Below, in pieces: positions 54,626 through 62,526 of a stretch of DNA of 64,000 bases. Within the stretch, counting starts at the first letter, position 1. Every line of letters begins with the position of its first letter. A model generated the notes under the pieces. It did no database searches. It was not told the DNA's origin and worked only from the letters and a program-made list of their open reading frames with translations. The position numbers were made by a program, and so were the translations under genes. This stretch comes from AAA164-E04 sp964342825 (GTDB lineage: Bacteria > Verrucomicrobiota > Verrucomicrobiia > Limisphaerales > AAA164-E04): positions 30,863-94,862 of the forward strand of contig CAYFHO010000012.1 in NCBI GenBank assembly GCA_964342825.1, given 5' to 3'.

Positions 54626-57490
54626 TTAGTCATCACAATGAAGAATGCGGCCTTCATATTGTTTCTCCAAAGCTCGTTGGAAAAAATGAAACCAACGAAA
54701 ATCGATTTCTTCATCAGTTTCCTGATCATCTGATTTAGACTGGTATTTTGCTGCCTTCTTTGCCTTTTCCAACAGTGCTTTTTTCTCTTCACTGCGGGCT
54801 TGGGTGCGATCGGTATCCAGATGGCGGTCAAAATATTTGACGCCTTCAATCCAGGTTTCCAAACAGGTGCTGCTGGAATCCAGGGGTGGACCTGACCAGA
54901 GGGCGAAATCTGCATGCTTGCCTTCTTCAATAGAACCCACCCAACGGTCGATGCGTAATTGTTGGGCTGGGTAGCGGGTGACAAAATTCAGTGCTTCTTC
55001 AGGAGGTGTGTTCCCGTATTTGACCGCTTTGGCCGCCTCAAAGTTCATGCGTCTGGCGAGATCACTATCATCAGAATTGAATGATACCAGCGCACCTCGT
55101 TCATGCATTAAAGAACCGGCGTAGGGTATGGCATCGATGACTTCAAATTTATACGCCCACCAATCGGTGAAACAGGAAGCTCCCGCACCATGCTCAGCGA
55201 TTTCATCGGCAATTTTATAACCCTCAAGAACGTGCTGAAGGGTTCCGACTTGAATGCCGAAATGCTCCATCACTCGCAGGAAGGCGAGGATTTCATCCTG
55301 CCGATAGCTATGGCAGTGGATCCAACGTTTGCCTTCCAGGATTTCTACCAGACAATCCATTTCCAGGTCTCGATCCGGTTGACTGCCCTGACCAGACCTG
55401 AATTTTTGCCATGCCATTTGGTAGTGTTGTGCCGCCGTAAATCGATTTTCATAGAACACGGGGACACCCATTCGGGTTTGGGGGAATCTCGTGTTTTTAT
55501 CATCCCCCCAATTCGATTGTTTGACGTTCTCTCCCAAGGCGAATTTGATGCCTCCCGGAGCTTCCTTGAAGATCAAGTCATCAGGTCCTTTACCCCATCG
55601 TAATTTGATGATGGCGTTCTGTCCTCCGATTGGGTTTGCCGATCCATGAAGCAGGTTGGCGATGGTTAGACCGCCTGCGAGTTGGTAGTAGATGTTGTCC
55701 GTTTCTGAATTGACCACGTCGGCAATGCGAACCATCGCGGTGCTGGGCATGGTTCCCTCATTGACACCTCCCATGATCATGCTGTGCGAATGAGCATCAA
55801 TCAGTCCAGGAGTTAAATGCTTGCCCTCTGCATCCATGACCAAACAGCTGCCAAGGTCTGTTTCCGGTAGGTTGATCTCTTTTGCAACTTTCAGAATATG
55901 GCCGTTTTGTATCAGTACATCTCCCTGTTCGATGATCCCCAAAGGAGAACAGGTCCAAACCGTTGCATCCTTGATGAGAATGGTGTTTGGCCCTTGATGA
56001 GACGGGAAATCATCCATCGGTGATCGGGCAAGCCTTTTCTCTGGTGCTTCCTCCTTCTCGTCTGTTTCTTCATCTTTTGAATCATCTTCAGAATCCGTTT
56101 CATAGTCCTCGTTGGCATATCGCTTTCCTTGAACCCAGGTGGATTCAATGGGGTTTTCGGGATCAAAATAATCGTCGCCCTTGATGATGGTGAAATTGGC
56201 CTGCTTGCCTTCGACCAAAGTTCCCATCGAATCGGATAAGCCGCAGAGTTCGGCTGGTATGGTCGTTAACGCTGCCAGTGCTGTTTGTTTGGGTAATCCA
56301 CGGTCTAGGGCTTCCTCGAGTTTGTTTCGGAATTTTTTTCGATCGTTCAAGGAATAAAGAGTCAAAGCGATACGGTGTCCTTGCGAGGAAAGCAGGGCAG
56401 GGGTTTCTGGTGCCCAATCCCAATTTCGCAGTAAATCCAAACTAACCGCATCCCAGTCATCCTCCTCTGGGAATTTGGGGATTTCGGGGAAATTCAATGG
56501 GACAATAAAGGGTGCATCGATTTGCTTTATCAGATCAGGGCGACGCCATTCCTGTCCTGACGCTATCAAACCGTAGGTGATTCCCATGGGATCAAAAAGC
56601 TTCGAAGCGCGTGAAGCCATCAACACACTTCCAGGCTCGATCAAGACCATCTTTTTACCGCTCAGCACGGGTTCAAGGGCATCCAGGGATGGATTGTATT
56701 CCCGGCTAAAGGTCGGTTCCGACCCCCTCAAGTTATCTTTTGCATCGATGATTGTTTGTCGGATAGCGCTGATGACTCCCATCAATGATTTGGGGAATTC
56801 ATCACTTTTTCCATCGCGGCCACTGAATGCTATATGTTGTAGTCCATCCGCATTTTGAATGAGTTCATTGGGGGATGCTTCACCGGTCATCGAGACCGCT
56901 CCTTTTCCCCTGAAAATACCTTTGGATGGGCTCAGATGAACGGTTGTAAATCCGAGGCTTCTCAGTTCCTTTCTTTGTTTGGTATTGAAATTCCATTCGT
57001 CCAACACACTGGTTTCCGGATGGACGGTCGAGAGTGAAGAACCAGGGCCATGGGAACCTGGGTCTAGTTCGTCACCGGGCATGCCGTAGAAATTCCAAAG
57101 GCCAGTGGCTTTGTGGTCTGCATGATGTTCGTGAAAGGTTCGAAGGGCTGGGACAGGTGAATGGTCATCGGAGATCACATAATAGGGATCTATGAATCCC
57201 GGGTAAATGGTGTAACCTTCCATTTCCCACTTTCTGCTGCCGGAAGCCGCCTCGGAGGATGGGGTGACGGAAACGATTTTGCCATTGTTAATGACCAATG
57301 TTGCATTGGTAATGGTCAAGCTGGGAGAAACAACGACTTTCGCTCCAACAAAGGAATGGAATCCTTGAGGAGTGGGGGGATGGCCGGGAGGATCCACAAC
57401 TCTTATGTTTTCATTGGCTGGTATCTGATGGCATAGGCAGATGGCGATTGCAGCAGTAATGCTGTGCCATTGGGTGGGAATTGTTTTCAT
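54626..57490 (-). CDS. tandem amidohydrolase, one degenerate plus one intact half
   Basis: A 954-residue exported protein with two amidohydrolase modules. The first (about 45-460) has YPGFIDPYYVISDD where the HxH metal pair should be, so it seems inactive. A highly acidic linker (YETDSEDDSKDEETDEKEEA) connects it to the second module, which has LTPGLIDAHSHSMIMGG, then HCHSYRQDEI, QHVLEGYKIADEIAEHG and FNSDDSD, a complete set of metal-binding motifs. The reaction is unknown; PVC-group relatives occur in such pairs. It ends 54 bp from the next amidohydrolase gene, so three modules, one intact, are made from this locus. Confidence 0.9.
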   Translation of the reverse strand: MKTIPTQWHSITAAIAICLCHQIPANENIRVVDPPGHPPTPQGFHSFVGAKVVVSPSLTITNATLVINNGKIVSVTPSSEAASGSRKWEMEGYTIYPGFIDPYYVISDDHSPVPALRTFHEHHADHKATGLWNFYGMPGDELDPGSHGPGSSLSTVHPETSVLDEWNFNTKQRKELRSLGFTTVHLSPSKGIFRGKGAVSMTGEASPNELIQNADGLQHIAFSGRDGKSDEFPKSLMGVISAIRQTIIDAKDNLRGSEPTFSREYNPSLDALEPVLSGKKMVLIEPGSVLMASRASKLFDPMGITYGLIASGQEWRRPDLIKQIDAPFIVPLNFPEIPKFPEEDDWDAVSLDLLRNWDWAPETPALLSSQGHRIALTLYSLNDRKKFRNKLEEALDRGLPKQTALAALTTIPAELCGLSDSMGTLVEGKQANFTIIKGDDYFDPENPIESTWVQGKRYANEDYETDSEDDSKDEETDEKEEAPEKRLARSPMDDFPSHQGPNTILIKDATVWTCSPLGIIEQGDVLIQNGHILKVAKEINLPETDLGSCLVMDAEGKHLTPGLIDAHSHSMIMGGVNEGTMPSTAMVRIADVVNSETDNIYYQLAGGLTIANLLHGSANPIGGQNAIIKLRWGKGPDDLIFKEAPGGIKFALGENVKQSNWGDDKNTRFPQTRMGVPVFYENRFTAAQHYQMAWQKFRSGQGSQPDRDLEMDCLVEILEGKRWIHCHSYRQDEILAFLRVMEHFGIQVGTLQHVLEGYKIADEIAEHGAGASCFTDWWAYKFEVIDAIPYAGSLMHERGALVSFNSDDSDLARRMNFEAAKAVKYGNTPPEEALNFVTRYPAQQLRIDRWVGSIEEGKHADFALWSGPPLDSSSTCLETWIEGVKYFDRHLDTDRTQARSEEKKALLEKAKKAAKYQSKSDDQETDEEIDFRWFHFFQRALEKQYEGRILHCDD

Positions 57491-57620
57491 GAAAGCTGTG
57501 CGCTGTTTTGATCTTCATGAATCCATAACCAATCCATCCCAAAACAACAATCCTTTTGAATCAGGATTTCATCACATCAATGGTTGTCATTGGGTGCATC
57601 TACGGGTTAGGAGTTTCTTC

Positions 57621-58088
57621 ATGCATGTGGTCCTAGTCGAACCTGAGATCCCCCCGAACACCGGAAATGTAGCCCGTTTGTGCGCTGCGACCGGAGCCCA
57701 TCTGCACTTGATCGAGCCTCTCGGATTTCAGCTTGAAGACAAACACCTCAAAAGGGCTGGAATGGATTATTGGAATCACGTGACATGGAAGAAGTGGCCG
57801 CACTGGTCTTCGTTTGTGGATCAGATGTCTCCCGATTCAACACTTTGGTTGATCGAATCGGATGGAGGTAAAAGCTACTCGGAAGTCAGTTTTGGCCCTG
57901 ACGATTATCTTGTCTTTGGACGTGAAACAGCCGGTTTGCCTTCGGCATTGATCCAACAATACCGAGAGCATTGGCTTCGTATTCCGATGATGAATCAAGA
58001 AGCACGTTCTCTGAATTTATCCAATTCTGTTGCCATCGTGCTTTACGAAGCCCTGCGTCAACAGGGCTTCCAGGGCGAAGTGATCTGA
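57621..58088 (+). CDS. trmL: tRNA (cytidine/uridine-2'-O)-methyltransferase TrmL
   Basis: A 155-residue SPOUT methyltransferase that modifies the wobble position (cytidine or cmnm5-uridine 34) of tRNA-Leu. Motifs are VEPEIPPNTGNVARLCAATG at the start, FGRETAGLP in the knot, and IPMMNQEARSLNLSNSVAIV closing it. ATG 57621 with GGAG upstream is the natural start; the frame continues upstream only into the neighbouring gene's region. It is close to full family length and converges with the sulfatase gene. Confidence 0.95.
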   Translation: MHVVLVEPEIPPNTGNVARLCAATGAHLHLIEPLGFQLEDKHLKRAGMDYWNHVTWKKWPHWSSFVDQMSPDSTLWLIESDGGKSYSEVSFGPDDYLVFGRETAGLPSALIQQYREHWLRIPMMNQEARSLNLSNSVAIVLYEALRQQGFQGEVI

Positions 58089-58106
58089 AACCGAGGCGGT
58101 CGGATT

Positions 58107-59570
58107 CTACTCGTATTTGTATTTCACAACCCATGGATCCCCGGTGGCTTCTTGAAACGATTTGAGACGATCCTGAAGGTTTTGAAGGGTGCGGGCGAAT
58201 TCAGGATTGGATGCCAGGTTGTTAATTTCATCCGTGTCTGCCTCCATATTGTAAAGCTCATGTCGTGGCCGTTGAATATAATTGGCAATTCGGCGTTTGC
58301 CATAAAGCCCCTCCTGTCCGTGCGCAACTGCCGCTTGCCAGGTGGGTGCTTCGTATAAATCTGATGCAAATGGGTATGGGAGTTGGTGAGCGAGGTTGAG
58401 GATGTATTTGAACTCGCGAGTTCGGATGACGCGCATGGGGTAGTACATCGTGATTTCATGAAAGGTATGCGAGGCGAATACGTAATCCCAATCGTTGACT
58501 TTCTCTTTGCCCAAAATGTTCAGAAAGGATCTTCCGTGGAAGGTATAATCCACCTCTTTACCTCGAGCACTTGGATGCTTGAGTCTTGCCAAATCCAATC
58601 CCGCGAAATCGAGAAGAGTGGGTGTTAGATCGGTCCAGGACACCATGGCATTTGTGGCGATGCCTCGCTTGTTTTGATCCGGGCTTCTCACAATCAAAGG
58701 AAGGCACATGCCCGGTTCGTACAAAGTCGTTTTTGCACCGGGGAACGCAATGCCGTTGTCGGATAGATAGAGGATTAAAGTATTTTCATATTGATTTGCC
58801 GCTTTGAGGATTTGAATCAGTTTTCCCAGGCCTTGATCAATCCTCGAGACGCTCTGATAATACTGTGCCAACTCTGCCCGGCATTCAGGAGAATCCGGCA
58901 GGTAATCCGGGACGATGACATTCTCAGGGTTGTAGGTTATCTCCTTAACTCCATCATATTTTTGATTGTTTCCGAACAGATTGGGCTGGTGGGGTAAGTC
59001 CTTGGCGTAACCGCCTCCGCGATGCGGGTCGGATGTGCAGAAGTAGAGGAAGAAGGGCTTGTCTTTATTCGAGTTGATGAATGGTTGGCATTTTTCTGCC
59101 ATCGACACAGGATTGCGAGAGCCCCCCTGGTTCCCGGTGATGTGTTTGTCGAATTCATACACGTCTTCCGGGGCGACGTGGTATTTTCCTATTCTGGCTG
59201 TTCGATAACCCGCCTTTGAAAGCCAGGTCGGCAGGCTGACTACAGAGTTTTTTGTGTGGAATCGATGGTAGCTGTGCTGGTGTCCGTACTGTCCGTTGGT
59301 GTGATTGTGGAGTCCGGTCAGGATAACGGACCTGCTTGCACTGCAACTGGCAGTCGTGCAGAACGCGTAGTCAAATCGTGTTCCATCGTTTGCCAGGGCA
59401 TCCAGATTGGGAGTCTTGATCACCGGGTTGCCATAACAACCGGCATCCTTGCCTTGATCATCGACAACAAACATAACGATATTTCGCGCAGGCTTCATTT
59501 CCTCAGCGGCATAGGCCCCCATTGAAAGCAGGGCAGTTAAGATGAAATGTGTAATGATTTTTATTTTCAT
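58107..59570 (-). CDS. sulfatase (formylglycine, Cys type)
   Basis: A 487-residue exported sulfatase. ATG 59570 was preferred to 59591 because it places the signal peptide (MKIKIITHFILTALLSMGAYA) at the N-terminus. The formylglycine motif is CSASR with Cys76, the metal Asp pair is in FVVDDQGKDAG, and LSDNGIAFPGAKTTLYEPGM follows. The pattern is close to the sulfatase at 34992-36515 (heparan-N-sulfatase-like group). This makes three sulfatases in the window, none next to a maturase. Confidence 0.9.
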   Translation of the reverse strand: MKIKIITHFILTALLSMGAYAAEEMKPARNIVMFVVDDQGKDAGCYGNPVIKTPNLDALANDGTRFDYAFCTTASCSASRSVILTGLHNHTNGQYGHQHSYHRFHTKNSVVSLPTWLSKAGYRTARIGKYHVAPEDVYEFDKHITGNQGGSRNPVSMAEKCQPFINSNKDKPFFLYFCTSDPHRGGGYAKDLPHQPNLFGNNQKYDGVKEITYNPENVIVPDYLPDSPECRAELAQYYQSVSRIDQGLGKLIQILKAANQYENTLILYLSDNGIAFPGAKTTLYEPGMCLPLIVRSPDQNKRGIATNAMVSWTDLTPTLLDFAGLDLARLKHPSARGKEVDYTFHGRSFLNILGKEKVNDWDYVFASHTFHEITMYYPMRVIRTREFKYILNLAHQLPYPFASDLYEAPTWQAAVAHGQEGLYGKRRIANYIQRPRHELYNMEADTDEINNLASNPEFARTLQNLQDRLKSFQEATGDPWVVKYKYE

Positions 59571-60018
59571 GATGTTATCGATGGCAACCATGCTTGAAGT
59601 GAGTCCTTGTGAGGCATTGGTTTTGCAAAATAATGATCGGATGATTCATCCTTTTTAAAATCTTTTCAATGGTTACAGGGAGATAGAGAAACCTATGGAT
59701 TGATTCATTTCAATACTTTAGAGCAGCCTTAAATAATCGATTCAACCCAATGATCAACCTAAAATCCGAAGTCTGGAAGTTAAGCAAATGGAGGCATCAA
59801 GGGTGCCCAAGACCGAAGGCATCGCTTCAGTCGATGAAAGTTCATGTCGGGGTAAAGGTGATCAGAGAGAGGGGAGTAGTTGACTAAATTTTTAATTTGA
59901 GGGCTGACCCTGGTGGCCATATAATCTAACCTTTCCAAAAATTGAATTGCGGCCAATGTTAAGCAAAGCAAATAAGCAAACTTGACAATATTAGAGATGT
60001 ATCGTCCTGATATACATT
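59571..60018. other. intergenic region before the antitoxin
   Basis: About 450 bp with no convincing gene. A 63-codon minus-strand ORF (59780-59971) is not supported. It contains one copy of a short direct repeat (59894-59915) whose partner lies past the toxin remnant. The remainder should include the sulfatase promoter. Confidence 0.45.
59894..59915 (+). repeat. short direct repeat, copy 1
   Basis: A 22-bp sequence AATTTGAGGG..GACCCTG.TG that recurs with three mismatches at 60329-60350 in the same orientation. Together the copies flank the antitoxin gene and the toxin remnant. Confidence 0.65.
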
Positions 60019-60252
60019 ATGCAAGCTTCGATCGTAGATTTGCGTTATAAGATGAAAGATGTCTTGAAGGCGCTGGATCGCAATGAAGAAGTCACGATTC
60101 TTTACAGAGGGAAGGCGAAAGGCAGGATTATGCCGTTAGCCAAGAAGGCTTCTGATATAAGGGTGAAGGACCATCCTTTCTTTGATTCTGCCGATCAGAG
60201 TGATGAATCCGTGGATGATGTAATGGATCGCTTGAGATCCGGACGATTCTAA
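60019..60252 (+). CDS. Phd/YefM-like antitoxin
   Basis: A 77-residue protein resembling type II antitoxins that pair with PIN-domain toxins. The N-terminal part (MQASIVDLRYKMKDVLKALD) matches the DNA-binding Phd/YefM fold, and EVTILYRGKAKGRIMPLAK is the usual central strand. The C-terminal part VDDVMDRLRSGRF is the toxin-binding tail typical of antitoxins that precede VapC-like genes. Its stop overlaps the start codon of the following toxin remnant (TAATG). It seems intact, while its partner is not. Confidence 0.85.
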   Translation: MQASIVDLRYKMKDVLKALDRNEEVTILYRGKAKGRIMPLAKKASDIRVKDHPFFDSADQSDESVDDVMDRLRSGRF

Positions 60253-60323
60253 TGCTTTTTGATACGGATATCTTTATTTGGGTTCAGCGTAGGAATCCGA
60301 AGGCCGCGATGTTGTTGGTTTAA
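60252..60323 (+). pseudogene. truncated VapC-like PIN-domain toxin
   Basis: Starting in the stop codon of the antitoxin (TAATG), this frame reads MLFDTDIFIWVQRRNPKAAM and stops with TAA after 23 codons. The first residues are the classic start of PIN toxins, including the first catalytic Asp, but the rest (about 110 residues in the family) is gone. The break falls next to the second copy of the short direct repeat. The toxin is therefore a remnant. Confidence 0.85.
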
Positions 60324-60328
60324 TTTGC

Positions 60329-60350
60329 AATTTGAGGGACGACCCTGATG
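60329..60350 (+). repeat. short direct repeat, copy 2
   Basis: The partner of 59894-59915, with three mismatches. It begins six bases after the premature stop of the toxin remnant. The form GAGGG..GACCCT is reminiscent of REP-type sequences near REP-associated transposases; none is seen here. Confidence 0.65.
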
Positions 60351-60358
60351 TTGATTGA

Positions 60359-60748
60359 ATGGTTCTAAAAATGGATAAATATTTAGTTAAATATTTTTAT
60401 ATTGTAAATACAATACATATATTATTATTAATTACGTTGCTTTTGATGCTTATTGGCCCATATATGAAAGTTAATGATAGTTCTGAAACTTGGGTTTTCC
60501 TTGAAGCAAATGATTATGTGGAAACGCTACAATTATATCTTAACATAGTATTTCCGGTATATATCGCTTTAAGTGTACCGTTTGTAATTAGCATATTTAA
60601 GAAGTTGGTAGTGGTAAAAATACATATGCCTACATTAATTTTTACTGCGACTATTATGTTAATGATTGGTATGGTGATGTGTGTGTATTGGTGCATGCAA
60701 ATACAGCTTAATAGAATGCCAATAAGTAAAATTGTCTGGTGGTTGTGA
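60359..60748 (+). CDS. orphan A+T-rich membrane protein
   Basis: A 129-residue protein with three hydrophobic helices (about 10-37, 58-82 and 90-112), dominated by Ile, Leu, Met and Val codons ending in A or T. The base composition is well below that of the surrounding genes, which suggests recent transfer. It starts 8 bp after the second direct repeat. ATG 60359 or 60371 may be the start. No family was recognised, and it might not be expressed. Confidence 0.5.
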   Translation: MVLKMDKYLVKYFYIVNTIHILLLITLLLMLIGPYMKVNDSSETWVFLEANDYVETLQLYLNIVFPVYIALSVPFVISIFKKLVVVKIHMPTLIFTATIMLMIGMVMCVYWCMQIQLNRMPISKIVWWL

Positions 60749-60983
60749 AATAGGTGAGCGGCCTAGAGTAACCATAGCAATGAATATGCCATGCGGTTGG
60801 TCCGTGTTTTAATATTAAGCATTTGATGGGTTCAATCCAACCTGAGAAACTGACCTCAGGAGCCATTGGGCCAAGACATCAAAATTAAGTTAATGGACTT
60901 CATACCAGGCATCATCTGATTTTTGTTCTGATAGTGCCTTTGATCTGCAAAAAGCTCCTTCTGCGAAACCTGACAGATCCTGT

Positions 60984-62459
60984 TTACTCAATTGGATGTG
61001 GGTAGGTGGGTGTGAGTTCGTCTTGCTGGTGGTCATTTAGCTCCAGAAGCATGCTTTCATGAAGGGATACTTCCGCACTTTCACAATAAACCCCTACATG
61101 ATCGCCCTCCAATCCACCATCTACCAGAGAAAGGCATACGACTCCATCGATGGAAAGTTCGATGTAATGTCCATAACGGATCAATTCAAATTTGTAATCC
61201 AGAGTGGTGTTGGGTCTGAAGTTATTGGACTGAAGGTTTTCAAAGACGTAATCCTTGTAGATGTTGTCGGGGTTCTTGGTCCAGCGGCGGATTTGAACAA
61301 TTCCCTGCACCGTGTCCAATGAAATGTAGTAGGAATCACCATCCTGCTTGGCATTGAAGACCAGTCCGCACTTACCCAGTCCCACTACTTTTAATTTACC
61401 ACGCCAGATAAAATCTTTGGGTGCATATTGCGAGCAGAAAACCTCGTAACCACTGACACAACCAAACTCATGATGGTATTCGCTTCTTTCCTGCCAGGAG
61501 GTTGGATTGTGCAAAACAGGTTTGAAGGGAGAAAACTTTGACATCGGAAGTTCATTGACGATTTTCTCGTTCCAGCGGTGAAAGCTTTTCAGAACCAGTT
61601 TTCCATGAATGTCCACATCCAATTCCTTTGGCGGGCAAAAGGCGCGGTGCGCCGTTTCGACGTCTTTGCCGGCCACATAAAAAGAGTAGAGCAGTAAATA
61701 CCCTTCATCCCGAGTGATTCGAGCAGCATAATTGCCCTTGGGCATCAGCACATTATTGTGGTACGCGTGGTATTCGCCTTGAAAAGTTTTGCTGTACCAG
61801 TAGTGAACCTTGATATCTTCCCTAATCGATCCGATGAGGTAATAGGTTCCCCGGATTTTAACCAGGCACGGGCATTCGACGTCATCATAGACATAAGGCA
61901 CAAACAAAGGATCAAGGGTCTCGATTCCCTCTTCCGTGATTTCAAGCATCCCTACGCACCCACGCCTGGAAATGGAACCCGACTTGATTCGAGCGCAAAC
62001 CAGGAGAAACCTCCGGTCCTTTTCGGTATATAGGTAAGGATCCCGGAAACTGACCCATTGGCGGACATTATCGATCTTGGATTCGTAAGGCTCGTCAGGA
62101 TCAATGGGGTAAGGAGCGTCATTGACCTTTTGCCAATGCATCAAATCCTTGGACACGGCCTTGCCGATACGCTGAAAATGACCTTTTTCCTCCTGACTCA
62201 ACCCGGTGTAATGCATGACATAGTGATCCTCATTTTTCACCACATGCATGGTCCAAAGCATGTCATCATCCCATTCTCCCGGGTCACCTACAAAAAGAGC
62301 GTTCTTCACGCGTTTCCAATGAATGCAATCCTTGGAAACGGCGTGGGCAATATAATCATGGTTTGGGAGCACCAAATGAAAAAGGTGATAAGTATCTCCC
62401 TCTTTGATGACATCGATATCACCAATCTCCCATTCCCTAAATCCACGTCCTGAGTACAT
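60984..62459 (-). CDS. GH32-like beta-propeller glycoside hydrolase
   Basis: A 491-residue protein of the five-bladed beta-propeller glycosidase clan (GH32/GH43-type). Residues 139-141 are the RDP motif (SFRDPYLY) and 195-196 the EC motif (DDVECPCLV), both characteristic of GH32 sucrose/fructan hydrolases; the nucleophile region is IGDID, with Asp14 or Asp16, instead of the usual NDPNG. A C-terminal beta-sandwich starts near residue 340 (KDFIWRGKLKVVGLGKCGLVF). No signal peptide is seen, so it acts in the cytoplasm. It lies 67 bp downstream of a sucrose-phosphate synthase on the same strand, which supports a sucrose-like substrate. ATG 62459 was chosen over TTG 62468. Confidence 0.85.
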   Translation of the reverse strand: MYSGRGFREWEIGDIDVIKEGDTYHLFHLVLPNHDYIAHAVSKDCIHWKRVKNALFVGDPGEWDDDMLWTMHVVKNEDHYVMHYTGLSQEEKGHFQRIGKAVSKDLMHWQKVNDAPYPIDPDEPYESKIDNVRQWVSFRDPYLYTEKDRRFLLVCARIKSGSISRRGCVGMLEITEEGIETLDPLFVPYVYDDVECPCLVKIRGTYYLIGSIREDIKVHYWYSKTFQGEYHAYHNNVLMPKGNYAARITRDEGYLLLYSFYVAGKDVETAHRAFCPPKELDVDIHGKLVLKSFHRWNEKIVNELPMSKFSPFKPVLHNPTSWQERSEYHHEFGCVSGYEVFCSQYAPKDFIWRGKLKVVGLGKCGLVFNAKQDGDSYYISLDTVQGIVQIRRWTKNPDNIYKDYVFENLQSNNFRPNTTLDYKFELIRYGHYIELSIDGVVCLSLVDGGLEGDHVGVYCESAEVSLHESMLLELNDHQQDELTPTYPHPIE

Positions 62460-62526
62460 AACAATCAACGCAGGAATTCAGATTCCGGTGGTTTCAGTCT
62501 GACCTGTTATCCCTGCCGCAAGTCTT

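Noticed and set aside
57441..57620. Longer start for trmL
   Set aside because: TrmL proteins begin at MHVVLVEPEIPPN; the longer version overlaps the amidohydrolase gene and adds unconserved residues.
59780..59971. A 63-codon minus-strand ORF
   Set aside because: No homology pattern is visible, and it includes the short direct repeat, so it is probably chance.
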